This document shows, in pieces, positions 35,552-44,498 of a DNA stretch of 64,000 nucleotides (position 1 is the first letter of the stretch; every line of letters starts with the position of its first letter). The position numbers and the translations under genes were made by a program. This DNA comes from Streptococcus cuniculi (GTDB lineage: Bacteria; Bacillota; Bacilli; Lactobacillales; Streptococcaceae), in the NCBI RefSeq assembly GCF_004570575.1, contig NZ_SPPD01000002.1, positions 1-64,000 on the forward strand. Direction: 5' to 3'. The notes beneath the pieces were generated by a model that saw only the letters and a list, made by a program, of their open reading frames with translations, ran no database searches and was not told the origin of the DNA.

Positions 35552-35902
35552 ATGAATGAAATCGAGGCATTAGAAGAAGAATATCTGGAGACTTGTCGTC
35601 AAGTTGATCAAAAAGAAGATAAGTTGCTGGAACTGCGTTATAAGGCTAGGAATACAACAGATAAGTGGATTGCTTGGCTAGAGCAATTTCATCAAGAACA
35701 AACACCATTTTCCGAAAGACAAGCAGCTATGCAGAGCTTAACCTCATCGTTAGAAGAATTTGAGAGAATGCTCAATAGCAAAGAAATTGAGTTGGAAGAA
35801 TACCGTGAGGAAACAACCAGAGAATATTATCGAAAATTAGAGGCTTTTGAGGAAGCAAAGGACGGTGGAAACCTAGAAACTCTGGAACAAAAAGGATTAT
35901 GA
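35552..35902 (+). CDS. Coiled-coil T7SS partner, module 5
   Basis: A 116-residue acidic coiled coil (EEEYLETCRQVDQKEDKLLE; later REETTREYYRKLEAFEEAKD). It is related to the module 3 protein at 15232, and its 3' end is copied at 31516. It is the last gene of the type VII region; a terminator begins inside its stop codon. Confidence 0.65.
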   Translation: MNEIEALEEEYLETCRQVDQKEDKLLELRYKARNTTDKWIAWLEQFHQEQTPFSERQAAMQSLTSSLEEFERMLNSKEIELEEYREETTREYYRKLEAFEEAKDGGNLETLEQKGL

Positions 35903-35927
35903 AAAGCCTTGGAAACAAGGCTTTTTT
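35902..35927 (+). terminator. Terminator at the right end of the T7SS region
   Basis: AAAAGCCTTG-GAAA-CAAGGCTTTT, a perfect 10-bp stem with a four-base loop and a T-run, begins at the stop of the last partner gene. Confidence 0.85.
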
Positions 35928-35957
35928 GGCACTTTGTCAACAGTAGTGGGTGATGTG

Positions 35958-36290
35958 TTATCCCATACGAGAGAGAATCCAATTGGTTCTCTCTTTTTGT
36001 ACGTTTAAAGCGATGGGAATTTTGTTTTTGAAGTTTCGGCATCCGAAAGCTTGACGCTTGATGTCTTTAATGAGTTTGTTGGTAGCTTCTAGTTTGACGT
36101 TTGAGAATGCTGAGCGATAAAGGCTAGTTTGCGCCCTTGCTTCGTGAATAATGCCCCTCTTTCAGATAATATTTCGACAGACTATAGTAGCAGTCAGTTG
36201 GCTGCTTTCCAAACTGAAAAACAGGTATAATGAAACGTTCTAGCAACTGAATCTTGGTCGCTAGACTTTTTGGCTTTTTCATTGCTTATT
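35958..36290 (-). pseudogene. ISL3-family transposase remnant (C-terminal part)
   Basis: The reverse strand codes for AFSNVKLEATNKLIKDIKRQ then AFGCRNFKNKIPIALNVQKE, ending at TAA (35960-35958). This is the conserved end of ISL3 (IS204/IS1001/IS1165) transposases. Further upstream on that strand, KKPKSLATKIQLLERF-like text to about 36290 belongs to the same gene but is frame-broken. No inverted repeats or N-terminal part are seen. Confidence 0.7.
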
Positions 36291-36372
36291 ACTAAAATCC
36301 AAACTGCAACACTAGCTATTACAGTCTAAATAATGTAAAATAGAGAGCAGTTAGGAAGCAAGGAGATTTGAA

Positions 36373-37353
36373 ATGGCATCGTATTGGAGTCGCTATCCAG
36401 TGTTGGGAGAACAGCTTGACAGCGTAAGGGCCTTAATTGAGCGGAAAATGCATATCCGCAACAAGAGCATCGAGCAGGCAGTTGTGGCCTTAAATAGTGC
36501 AGGTGGAAAGTATTTGCGTCCAGCTTTTTTCTTTTTATTTGAAGCCTTTGGCGATGCGGTGAGGTTGGACAAGGAACAGTTGGTGACAGCGGCTGCTTCG
36601 TTAGAGGTCTTGCATTTGGCAACCTTGATCCACGATGATGTCATTGATGACTCGCCGCTACGGCGAGGGCAGGTAACTGTTCAAAGTCGTTTTGGCAAAG
36701 ATGTTGCGGTTTACACAGGAGATTTACTGTTTACCATCTTTTTTGAATTGCTCCTAGAGTCCATGTCTGGCTCTCCTTATATGAATGTAAATGCCAAGAC
36801 AATGAAGAAGATTTTGATGGGCGAGTTGGACCAGATGTCAGCCTATTACAGACAAGACCAGACAGTTCGTGCTTATTTACGGGCTGTTGCAGGAAAAACA
36901 GCTGCCTTGTTTAAATTAGCTAGTCGGGAGGGTGCGTATTTTGGCGGATCAGACCCAGAAACGATTCGACTGGCAGGTCATATAGGCTTTTATATCGGAA
37001 TGGCTTTTCAAATGATTGATGACCTGTTGGACTATACTGAAGATAGTGAGACGTTAAATAAGCCTGTTTTAGAAGATATTGGGCAAGGGATTTATAATTT
37101 ACCACTCATCTGTGCCCTTCAAAAAAATCCTGTAGCCTTTCGTCCCTATCTTGATAAAAAGCAGGCAATGACAGCAACAGATGTCCAAGCAGTGGTGGCC
37201 TTGATGAAAAACGAAGGTGGGCTAGAAGAGGCGAGGCAGTTAGCCACTCGCTTCACCCAGAAAGCTGTAGCCGCCATTCAGCAATTACCTGCCCATCCAT
37301 CAAAAGTAATCTTGCTGGAGATAACCGAGCGCTTGATCAAAAGAAGTTGTTAG
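36373..37353 (+). CDS. Polyprenyl diphosphate synthase (menaquinone side chain)
   Basis: A 326-residue all-trans polyprenyl synthase. Both aspartate-rich motifs are present: LIHDDVIDDSPLRRG (first, binding the allylic substrate through Mg) and QMIDDLLDY (second, for isopentenyl diphosphate), plus GGKYLRPAF and YTGDLL. The length fits heptaprenyl/hexaprenyl synthase component II. In streptococci such a gene is found with menA and cydABCD, and those genes lie 7 kb downstream on the other strand. So it most likely makes the side chain that MenA adds to the naphthoquinone ring. GGAG precedes the ATG; TAAAAT at 36338 may be the -10. Chain length cannot be read with confidence. Confidence 0.85.
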   Translation: MASYWSRYPVLGEQLDSVRALIERKMHIRNKSIEQAVVALNSAGGKYLRPAFFFLFEAFGDAVRLDKEQLVTAAASLEVLHLATLIHDDVIDDSPLRRGQVTVQSRFGKDVAVYTGDLLFTIFFELLLESMSGSPYMNVNAKTMKKILMGELDQMSAYYRQDQTVRAYLRAVAGKTAALFKLASREGAYFGGSDPETIRLAGHIGFYIGMAFQMIDDLLDYTEDSETLNKPVLEDIGQGIYNLPLICALQKNPVAFRPYLDKKQAMTATDVQAVVALMKNEGGLEEARQLATRFTQKAVAAIQQLPAHPSKVILLEITERLIKRSC

Positions 37354-37388
37354 GATAAGGAGTCTGAGCCAAAAGAGTTCTCAGCCAC

Positions 37389-37428
37389 AAAAAGCTAGCG
37401 CTTCCCAATGGCGGAACTCTAGCTTTTT
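37389..37428. terminator. Terminator after the polyprenyl synthase
   Basis: AAAAAGCTAG (37389-37398) and CTAGCTTTTT (37419-37428) form a perfect 10-bp stem with A and T runs, active in either direction. Confidence 0.75.
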
Positions 37429-37577
37429 AATGTTGAGTCGTTTTCTTAATGTATTAGTCGTTTAGTTTACTTTTAGTACTCGCTCCAATAGTCTGGGAGA
37501 CTATTGGAAGTTGGAAATAAGGAAACGAAGTTTCCTCGGTCCCCGAAGTAATAAAAGATGAACTAAATGAGTATATT

Positions 37578-37890
37578 TTAGGAGATTATTGGCCAAGAGC
37601 ACGAATCCCATGTCAATTGTCACCTGACGCTTTGCCTATTAGGTTCCGTCTCTTGTAACCCAAACAAGCCTTTATCTGCCCAAAGACAGGTTCCACATCA
37701 ATCTTACGTTGAGCGAAAATCTGTCTACCTTAGGGAGCTAAAAGCGCTTGACATTTTTAAGCTTTTAAGTGTTGCTAGTGTTCGTTGATATAAAGTCCTT
37801 TTTGAGGGGCTGATTCAGGTTCATCAGCGTAGTCAACCTTGATTTCCTGTTGAAAGTCCGTCTGTGTTTTATGATGTTTGAAGAAAAATA
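37578..37890 (-). pseudogene. IS1182-family transposase remnant
   Basis: Reverse-strand text RQIFAQRKIDVEPVFGQIKA then CLGYKRRNLIGK, with RQVTIDMGFVLLANNLL in another frame, is the C-terminal end of an IS1182 transposase (the Glu of DDE lies in the KIDVEPVFG block). Upstream, KVDYADEPESAPQKGLYINE is followed by an in-frame stop. Frameshifts and stops show decay. The rest of 37354-38220 has two hairpins and no gene. Confidence 0.7.
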
Positions 37891-37981
37891 GAGCCACATT
37901 TGATGATTTAATCCATCTCTTTTCTTGATATTTGGATGAACTATTAGAGATAGTTCTGTTAATTTATCAGATTGATAGCCT

Positions 37982-38019
37982 AAAATCCCGGCTTGTCTTA
38001 CTTGGCAAGCTGGGATTTT
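37982..38019. terminator. Strong hairpin between IS remnant and PTS operon
   Basis: AAAATCCCGGCTTG and CAAGCTGGGATTTT pair over 14 bases with one wobble around ten bases. It is bidirectional and isolates the PTS operon from upstream transcription. Confidence 0.65.
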
Positions 38020-38220
38020 GATGTTCTATAGGTATACAATTTTCAATCATATTTTCAGCGATATGACATGGAACAATAAAAGCGAGTTCTTTTCTTGCGC
38101 TGTTTTTATAAGAATCAGTTACTTTTTTCCAGGTCAAAAGGAAAATTTACATCTTTTGTATTTGGAAAAATAAGAATATAATAATGATAGAAGATGTAAG
38201 CGTTTTAAAAGGAGAGGGAT

Positions 38221-40050
38221 ATGAGAAGTGACTTAGTTTTATCTACTTTATTGGACAATGACTATACTCCTGAGCAGACCCTTGCCGAATCTCTCAAGGT
38301 TTCTAGGCGAACCATCCAAAATGATATTAAGCAATTAAATGAGCTTGATTCTGGATTTATCATTGAAAAGTATAAATCAGGCTATCGTCTTTCGATTACG
38401 GATTCTGCACTATTCCAACCATATTTTGAAAGCCTGCAGTTTGATGTGGTGGACAGTCAGGAGATGCGTTTGGATAAAATCGGCTTTTTGCTGCTAGTCT
38501 ATCCAGATTACATTACGATTCAATTTTTGGCAAATGAACTGTGTAGTAGTAGCAGTCAGATTAAAAAGGATCTAAAAAAACTAGAGCAGCTATTCAAGGA
38601 ACAAGGACTTGTTCTAGAGAGAAAAGCCCATTATGGCATTCGAGTCAGGGCATCTTTAGCAGAAAAAATTGCTTGGTTATTGCAGCATGTCAGCTATCGA
38701 GGATTTATCACAGAGTATATCACAGACAGCCAACAATCTCAGCTTAGTAGTCTGTTATCAGATTGGTTTCAATCCTGCGCGTATATCCCAGATATTGCAG
38801 AGATTCATATTGCAGAGCAGGAATTGGCTCTGTTATTGTGCATGGAGATGGTATCAGGCTCCCTCGGCTTAGAAGAGCTGGACTCGGTTTTAGACAAGGA
38901 TTTAGAGACTATTAAGCACTTGGTTTCTAAAGATAAGCGTCAATTTTTGGAAAATAGTTTATCTATTCGGACCAGACAACAGCAAGACACTAGATCCCTG
39001 TCCTTGAAAAAGAGGATTGGCGAGTATTTTCAAACTTTTGATACAGTCCATCAGACCGAATGTTCAAGCGATGATGAGTTTTTAAATGTGGTGTGCTTGC
39101 ATATTGCAGCGTTGATTGAACGATCGCGGAAGGGAATTGTCAGTGTTAATCCGTACGCCAGTCATATTAGTAAGAACTATCCTGTTATCTATAATGCGGC
39201 TTTGAAATTTTCTAGGTGGCTGGAAGAAATCTATCAGATTACCATTACATCTGATGAGATTGCCTATCTGGCAACACACATGCTGGTCCCTTATCAGAAA
39301 AGTAGGCAAAAGCGTTTGGAGCAGCAGTATCGGATAGGTGTTATTTGCTCTTCGGGCGGTGGCATTGCCCAACTAGTTCATTTGAAACTGAGACGTATTT
39401 TTCCAAATGCGATGATTCAGACTTTCTCTTTACTTGAAAAACAAGCAATTCAGCAGTTTCAGCCGGATTTGGTCTTTTCCATAACAGATATAGATTGCGC
39501 CTTACCATGTCCAGTGATTCACTTAGATGAAATTCAGGAGAATTTAGATGATATGTCGATGGCCAGCTACATTGATTCCTTTCAAGGGTCTAGGTCTCGT
39601 TCTATGGAAGATTTGTTTCTTGAGTGGCTCTCACCAACCTTTTTTACAATAAGAGGAAAAGAGGAGTATCGAGAGATTTTAGCTGATTTAGCGAGTCAGC
39701 TAGAAGTCGATAATCAACAGACAGGCTATATGCGCTCTCTCTTAGAGAGAGAAGATTATCTATCTACCATCTATGCTCACGGAATAGCGATACCGCATCC
39801 TATGGAGATGAGGGGAAAGGAGAATATTATTTCGGTTTGTTTGTTACCACGTGGTGTGCAGACAGAAGGCATTCATCCTAAAATTATCTTTATGGTGTCA
39901 CTGAAAGAAGGAGAAGTTGAAAAACATCAAATCATTTCGCAGGTACTTAGTAAGTTAATGGAGAAGCCATTGGGTATTGAGGCCCTGCTCAAGACGGAAA
40001 ATTATCAAGAATTTCGTTATCAGTTAAAACATATATTGGAGGGAAAATAA
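38221..40050 (+). CDS. PRD-containing transcription regulator with PTS EIIB/EIIA-like domains
   Basis: A 609-residue MtlR/LicR-type activator. Order: two N-terminal helix-turn-helix segments (SLKVSRRTIQNDIKQLN; LANELCSSSSQIKKDLKKLE), two PRD modules (about 170-385) with conserved His (HIAALIERS; LATHMLVPY), an EIIB-like domain with a Cys (IGVICSSGGGIAQ), and a C-terminal EIIA (fructose/mannitol) domain with the phosphorylatable His in YAHGIAIPHP. Phosphorylation by HPr and by the operon's EIIB tells it whether substrate is present. It is the first gene of a PTS operon and ends one base before the peptidase gene. This gene pair recalls FrvR/FrvX in E. coli. TATAAT at 38177 is its likely -10. 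Confidence 0.88.
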   Translation: MRSDLVLSTLLDNDYTPEQTLAESLKVSRRTIQNDIKQLNELDSGFIIEKYKSGYRLSITDSALFQPYFESLQFDVVDSQEMRLDKIGFLLLVYPDYITIQFLANELCSSSSQIKKDLKKLEQLFKEQGLVLERKAHYGIRVRASLAEKIAWLLQHVSYRGFITEYITDSQQSQLSSLLSDWFQSCAYIPDIAEIHIAEQELALLLCMEMVSGSLGLEELDSVLDKDLETIKHLVSKDKRQFLENSLSIRTRQQQDTRSLSLKKRIGEYFQTFDTVHQTECSSDDEFLNVVCLHIAALIERSRKGIVSVNPYASHISKNYPVIYNAALKFSRWLEEIYQITITSDEIAYLATHMLVPYQKSRQKRLEQQYRIGVICSSGGGIAQLVHLKLRRIFPNAMIQTFSLLEKQAIQQFQPDLVFSITDIDCALPCPVIHLDEIQENLDDMSMASYIDSFQGSRSRSMEDLFLEWLSPTFFTIRGKEEYREILADLASQLEVDNQQTGYMRSLLEREDYLSTIYAHGIAIPHPMEMRGKENIISVCLLPRGVQTEGIHPKIIFMVSLKEGEVEKHQIISQVLSKLMEKPLGIEALLKTENYQEFRYQLKHILEGK

Positions 40051-40051
40051 G

Positions 40052-41095
40052 ATGAGTATTGAATTGTTGGAGGCTTTATCGAATGCAGATGGTATTGCTA
40101 GTAACGAAACAGAAGTTCGGCAAGTGTTGTGTCAGGAGTTGGACTCGTTGCCTTTTTTAAAATGCTATGATGGTCTAGGAAGTCTGATTTTCACCAAAGT
40201 AGGTCAGGATCCGAGCAAGAGTATTATGATTTGTGGGCACTTAGATGAAGTAGGTTTCATGGTACGAACCATTAGCGAGACCGGCCTTATTTCCTTGATG
40301 GTGGTAGGAGGTGTGAAACCCTTAGCTCAGCATTTTCAAAAGGTACGGATTACGACATTTGATGGCCAAAAGATTGTAGGTTTTATTTCGGGGGGCTACC
40401 GTGACGGTGTAACAGAGGAATTGATATGTGATATCGGTGCCTCTTCTGATGAAGAAGTAGCGGATTTAGGTATTGAGGTAGGCAATATGGTCTGTTTTGA
40501 TAGTGCATTTGAGCATCTAGCTCCTCAGTCCATGTATATGGGAAAAGCCTTGGATAACCGTTTGGCCTGCTATATTATGGCTGAATTGATGAAAGATATT
40601 GCAGACAAGGACCTACCAATCACGATTCATTTTGCCTTTACTAGTAGTGAAGAAGTTGGAATCAGGGGGGCTAAGACGAGTGCCCAACTGGTCAATCCAG
40701 ATAGTGTTTTTGTCATCGATGTAGCGACTTACAGTGATTCGACAACCAGAAATCATTTGAATCAGCGACAGGTGGGCAAGGGACCTATTTTAACACATTT
40801 TGATCGCACCTTGGCTCCAAATATACAGATGATTCGATTTGTGAAAGAAATTGCGAGTCAGTATCAGATTCCCTTGCAGTTAGATATGTTTTCATCTGGG
40901 GGCACAGATGGTGGCCAGGCCCATCTTGTTCATGAAGGAAAACCGACAGTAGTGACGATTGTTCCTGTTCGGCATGGGCACTGTCCGTATTCCTTGGTAA
41001 GCAGCAAAGATATTTGCCAGATGATTGACTTATATCGGGGTATGATGATGAACTGTTCAACAGCAGTTTGTGAGCAATTTAAGTCGTTTAAGTAG
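40052..41095 (+). CDS. M42-family aminopeptidase (FrvX/PepA-like)
   Basis: A 347-residue two-metal peptidase of family M42. Metal and catalytic residues are visible: His and Asp in GHLDEVGFMV, Asp in LDNRLACYIM, the Glu pair in SSEEVGIRGA, Asp in FVIDVATYSD, and His in the GQAHLVHEGKPT region. Such enzymes form large TET-type cytoplasmic shells that trim peptides; in frv-like operons they may act on a glycopeptide or amino-sugar derivative taken up by the PTS. It starts one base after the regulator, with GGAGG overlapping the regulator's end. Substrate unknown. Confidence 0.85.
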   Translation: MSIELLEALSNADGIASNETEVRQVLCQELDSLPFLKCYDGLGSLIFTKVGQDPSKSIMICGHLDEVGFMVRTISETGLISLMVVGGVKPLAQHFQKVRITTFDGQKIVGFISGGYRDGVTEELICDIGASSDEEVADLGIEVGNMVCFDSAFEHLAPQSMYMGKALDNRLACYIMAELMKDIADKDLPITIHFAFTSSEEVGIRGAKTSAQLVNPDSVFVIDVATYSDSTTRNHLNQRQVGKGPILTHFDRTLAPNIQMIRFVKEIASQYQIPLQLDMFSSGGTDGGQAHLVHEGKPTVVTIVPVRHGHCPYSLVSSKDICQMIDLYRGMMMNCSTAVCEQFKSFK

Positions 41096-41105
41096 GAGTA
41101 TGAAA

Positions 41106-41402
41106 ATGGAAGAAATGGATATTGTAAAGATGATTGCCATCTCAGGCGATAGTAAAGCCAAGGCATTTGAAGCCTTGAAATGCCTTAAAGATAAGGATAT
41201 TGCACGGGCAAAAGAGTTGATTAAAGAATCTAGGCAACTAGATTTAGAAGCACATAATCTTCAAACAAATCTAATTAGCAAGGCGTTAATGGGAGAGGAG
41301 GATACAAAGGTGACGTTATTAATGGTCCACGCACAAGATCATTACATGACTAGCCAGCTCGCCAGAGATTTGATTGAAGCAATGATTGCTATTTACGAAT
41401 AA
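41106..41402 (+). CDS. PTS lactose/cellobiose-type EIIA
   Basis: A 98-residue EIIA of the Lac family: helical bundle with the phosphorylated His in LLMVHAQDHYMTS and the trimer-core Asp nearby. The frame opens at 41070 and has ATG at 41100 and 41106. AGGAG at 41094-41098 fits 41106 (seven bases) and is too close to 41100. It accepts phosphate from HPr and passes it to the EIIB encoded next. Confidence 0.87.
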   Translation: MEEMDIVKMIAISGDSKAKAFEALKCLKDKDIARAKELIKESRQLDLEAHNLQTNLISKALMGEEDTKVTLLMVHAQDHYMTSQLARDLIEAMIAIYE

Positions 41403-41416
41403 AAAGGAGTACGAAG

Positions 41417-41749
41417 ATGAAAATTTTATTATGTTGTGCAGGCGGTTTTTCAACCAATATGCTGATGCAAAATATGCGAAAAGTTGTGCAAAAGAGTGAG
41501 GTATTGAACGATGAGGACTTTGACTTTACGGCCATTCCTGCAGATGCCTTGGAACAAGAAATTGATGGCTGGGATATTGTCTTGGTCGGACCACAAATTG
41601 CCCATAAAATTGATTATATCAAATCTATACTAGAACCAAAGGGCCTTCCTTATGCTGTCATTGATAAAGACGTCTATGGTCAAATGGATGGAGCAACTGT
41701 CTTAAAATTGGCACTTGTCACACATCGGAAACACACATTGAAGTCATAA
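41417..41749 (+). CDS. PTS lactose/cellobiose-type EIIB
   Basis: A 110-residue EIIB with the active-site Cys in ILLCCAGGFSTNMLM near residue 6-7 and the P-loop-like turn that follows it. VGPQIAHK and the C-terminal helix fit the cellobiose EIIB fold. It takes phosphate from EIIA and gives it to the sugar in EIIC. It lies 14 bases after EIIA with AAAGGAG upstream. Confidence 0.9.
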   Translation: MKILLCCAGGFSTNMLMQNMRKVVQKSEVLNDEDFDFTAIPADALEQEIDGWDIVLVGPQIAHKIDYIKSILEPKGLPYAVIDKDVYGQMDGATVLKLALVTHRKHTLKS

Positions 41750-41771
41750 AAGAGGGAAAGGATCCGTCGTT

Positions 41772-43049
41772 ATGTTTGAAAAATTTGAAGCGTTTATGAA
41801 TCGCTTTTTTCTCCCCCTAGCACGCAAAGTAGATAACCAGCGGCATTTGAGTGCGATTAAGGCAGGAATGGTTGCTATGACTCCCTTTACTATTCTAGGA
41901 AGTTTCTTTGCTATATTGCCTGCCTTACCTAATATGCTAGGAGAAGAAAACGCTGTTAGTCAATTTATACTAGGAAATGCAGAATTGTTTGATTTACCTG
42001 TTACGCTTTCAATCGGGTTAATCGGGCTCTATTCTAGTATGGCCATTTCCTTTAATTTGGCAAATTACTACAAGCTCTATATTCCTGGAGCGGTCACTCA
42101 GGCTGTCTTTGCTTTCCTCTTTTTAACCATTCAGTTTACAGAAGATGGTGGCGTTAGTCTATCAAATTTAGGAGCGAAGGGGTTGTTTACTTCGATGATT
42201 GCTTCTATAGTAACTGTTGAGCTCTACCAGTTCTGCAAGAAGAGAAATTTGACTATTCGCATGCCAGAGGGCGTTCCTGATTTTGTGTCTAGATCTTTTG
42301 AGTTAATTCCAGTTACCCTGATTGTTGGTGGCACCTTTATTCTGACACGTTTTGCGTTATTATCAACCGTTGGTGAACTTCCTCCGACCATTTTAACCCG
42401 TTTCCTTCAACCTTTAGTTGGTTCAATGGACAATCCATGGTCTGTTTTAGCATTGAATTTCTGTATTTGTACCATTTTCTTCTTTGGTATTCACTCATCT
42501 GTATTCAGCCCTATTACGCGCCCGATTATGGTAGTGTTTATCGCTGAAAATATTGCAGCCTACCAAGCAGGTCAGCCATTGCCTCATTTCTATACGGCAG
42601 GAGCCTCTAGTGCCTTTTTTGGGTTTACAGGTTGCGGTATTTCCATCGGCTGTGTCATTGCTTGTATGCTATCAAAAAGCCAGCGTTATCGTCAAATTGG
42701 TCGTGTATCGCTCTTTCCAGCCTTATTCGGAATTAACGAGCCAATCTTGTTTGGGGCACCGATTATTTTAAATCCTGTCATGTTTATACCGCATGTATTT
42801 GGAGGAGCTATTATTGGGACCTTACCAATGTTTTTGATGCATTGGGGATTGGTGGACAAGCCAATTTTTGATCCTCCATATGTGGGTGTCTTTTTGGAAG
42901 GATTTTTGACAAATGGAGATTGGCGCTCAATTGTGGCCAATGTCATCCAACTCGTATTAACCGTCGCGCTTTATTGGCCATTCTTTAAGGTAATGGAAAA
43001 ACAAGAGTTAGAGGCTGAGCAACGAGTGCAAGCAGAAAAGGAATGGTGA
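41772..43049 (+). CDS. PTS cellobiose-type EIIC permease
   Basis: A 425-residue membrane permease of the Lac family, with about ten hydrophobic helices, the N-terminal FMNRFFLPLARKVDNQRHL signature and the conserved sugar-site block LFPALFGINEPILFGAPI. It carries a beta-glucoside or related disaccharide across the membrane while EIIB phosphorylates it. The exact sugar is unknown; there is no glycosidase in the operon, only a peptidase and an aminotransferase, which suggests an unusual amino-sugar or glycosylated substrate. GGGAAAGGA lies before the ATG. Confidence 0.9.
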   Translation: MFEKFEAFMNRFFLPLARKVDNQRHLSAIKAGMVAMTPFTILGSFFAILPALPNMLGEENAVSQFILGNAELFDLPVTLSIGLIGLYSSMAISFNLANYYKLYIPGAVTQAVFAFLFLTIQFTEDGGVSLSNLGAKGLFTSMIASIVTVELYQFCKKRNLTIRMPEGVPDFVSRSFELIPVTLIVGGTFILTRFALLSTVGELPPTILTRFLQPLVGSMDNPWSVLALNFCICTIFFFGIHSSVFSPITRPIMVVFIAENIAAYQAGQPLPHFYTAGASSAFFGFTGCGISIGCVIACMLSKSQRYRQIGRVSLFPALFGINEPILFGAPIILNPVMFIPHVFGGAIIGTLPMFLMHWGLVDKPIFDPPYVGVFLEGFLTNGDWRSIVANVIQLVLTVALYWPFFKVMEKQELEAEQRVQAEKEW

Positions 43050-43177
43050 TGACCTGTGAGCCTGGGATCTATATACCTGATATCGGTGGTGTTCGAATTG
43101 AAGATGTAGTCATGATTCAAGGAGGAGTTGGGAAGCAGCTAACACTTTCTAAAAAAGAGTTAATAGAAGTTGGTTGA
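43049..43177 (+). pseudogene. C-terminal scrap of an M24 Xaa-Pro peptidase
   Basis: The 42-codon frame TCEPGIYIPDIGGVRIEDVV then MIQGGVGKQLTLSKKELIEV is the conserved end of PepP/PepQ-type M24 metallopeptidases, carrying the metal-ligand Glu of VEPGIY and the IED Glu. Everything upstream is missing and it starts inside the EIIC stop. A second peptidase was therefore once part of this operon. Confidence 0.75.
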
Positions 43178-43178
43178 T

Positions 43179-44372
43179 ATGGTATATGACTTTGATAAAC
43201 GAATAGATCGTCGTTTGGGAAATTCTAGGAAATGGAATCCCCAACAAATTGCCATGAAGTTTGGCTTGGGAGAAGGAGTCATTCCGCTTGATTTAGCAGA
43301 TATGGATGTTGCTGTTGCTGAGCCAATTTGTCAGGCCTTGGTCGAACGAGCCATGGTTGTAGACTATAGTTATACCTTTGTGCCAGATGAATTTTACAGG
43401 GCTGTTATTGGTTGGAATCAGAGACGGTTTCAACATATGATTGAAAAGGATTGGATTAAACTGACTTTTGGGACCGTCTCAACGCTTCATTATCTTGTAC
43501 AGGCTTTTAGTAGGGAAGGTGAAGCTGTCATGATCAATACGCCAGCCTATGCTCCCTTTGCAGAAGCTATCATCCATAATGGTCGAAAATTGCTGATGAG
43601 TTCTTTGATGAACAAGGAGAATCGCTATTATTTTGATTTGGAGGATATGGAATGCAAGTTCCAGACAGAAGATGTAAAATTATATATCTTATGCAGTCCT
43701 CAAAATCCTTCCGGACGTGTTTGGACAAAGGAAGAACTCTCTCAAGTGGCAGAACTCTGTATCAGATACAATGTTTTACTGGTCTGCGATGAGATTCACC
43801 GAGATATTCTGTTTGACCCTACATCTTTTACGACCATTGCGAATGCGCATCCTGACATTATGGAGCATTGTATTCTCTGTCTGTCTCCCAATAAGGCCTT
43901 TAATCTTGGTGGATTGAAAACTTCCTATGTTGTCATTCAGAACCCCGTTATTCGCCAGCGCTTTTATCAACAGCTAGAAGCAAATTCAATTACGTCGCCA
44001 CATGTTTTTGCAGTACCAGCTATCATTGCTGCCTATACCCAGTGCGAAGATTGGTTGGATCAGCTGACGGACTATATTCAGGAAAATATGCGCTTACTTC
44101 ATGAGTGTTTGGAAGAGATTCCAGAAGCAGTGATTATGCCAGCAGAATCGTCCTTTTTAGCTTGGATTAATGTCAGACAACTTTTTCAGAATGAAGCAGA
44201 AATGACCGCCTTTTTTAAGGAAGCCAACTTAACCATGGTCCCTGGTAGTTACTTTGTGAAAGATGGTGAGGGATTTGTCCGTCTGTGTGTTGCTCTGCCG
44301 AGAGATTTATGGCTGACGGTACTAGCAAGATTGAAAAATACGTATGTAAAATACAAAGCAAGGGGCTTATAA
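43179..44372 (+). CDS. MalY/PatB-type aminotransferase (cystathionine beta-lyase family)
   Basis: A 397-residue PLP enzyme of fold type I. The Schiff-base lysine is in CLSPNKAFNLGGLK, the Asp contacting the PLP ring is in VCDEIHRDI, and the start has LADMDVAVAEPI as in MalY/PatB. These enzymes cleave C-S bonds of cystathionine or related amino acids, releasing ammonia and pyruvate. The frame opens at TTG 43170; ATG 43179 is preferred, although its ribosome site is weak. It is probably the last operon gene. Its presence with a peptidase and a PTS points to catabolism of a sulfur-containing or amino-acid-linked sugar, which is inference. Confidence 0.85.
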   Translation: MVYDFDKRIDRRLGNSRKWNPQQIAMKFGLGEGVIPLDLADMDVAVAEPICQALVERAMVVDYSYTFVPDEFYRAVIGWNQRRFQHMIEKDWIKLTFGTVSTLHYLVQAFSREGEAVMINTPAYAPFAEAIIHNGRKLLMSSLMNKENRYYFDLEDMECKFQTEDVKLYILCSPQNPSGRVWTKEELSQVAELCIRYNVLLVCDEIHRDILFDPTSFTTIANAHPDIMEHCILCLSPNKAFNLGGLKTSYVVIQNPVIRQRFYQQLEANSITSPHVFAVPAIIAAYTQCEDWLDQLTDYIQENMRLLHECLEEIPEAVIMPAESSFLAWINVRQLFQNEAEMTAFFKEANLTMVPGSYFVKDGEGFVRLCVALPRDLWLTVLARLKNTYVKYKARGL

Positions 44373-44474
44373 GAATCTATCACAATATCCGAGAGAGGTT
44401 TGATGATAGAAGACATTTGTGACCGCCTTTGTTCTCACATGGATGTTTGGTTACAAAAAGGAAGACACATTATA

Positions 44475-44497
44475 AAAAGGAGCTAGTTGCTCCTTTT
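44475..44497. terminator. Bidirectional terminator between the PTS operon and cydC
   Basis: AAAAGGAGC-TAGTT-GCTCCTTTT, a perfect 9-bp stem between two convergent transcripts. The 100 bases before it contain a 27-codon frame (44403-44486) that I do not recognise. Confidence 0.8.
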
Positions 44498-44498
44498 C

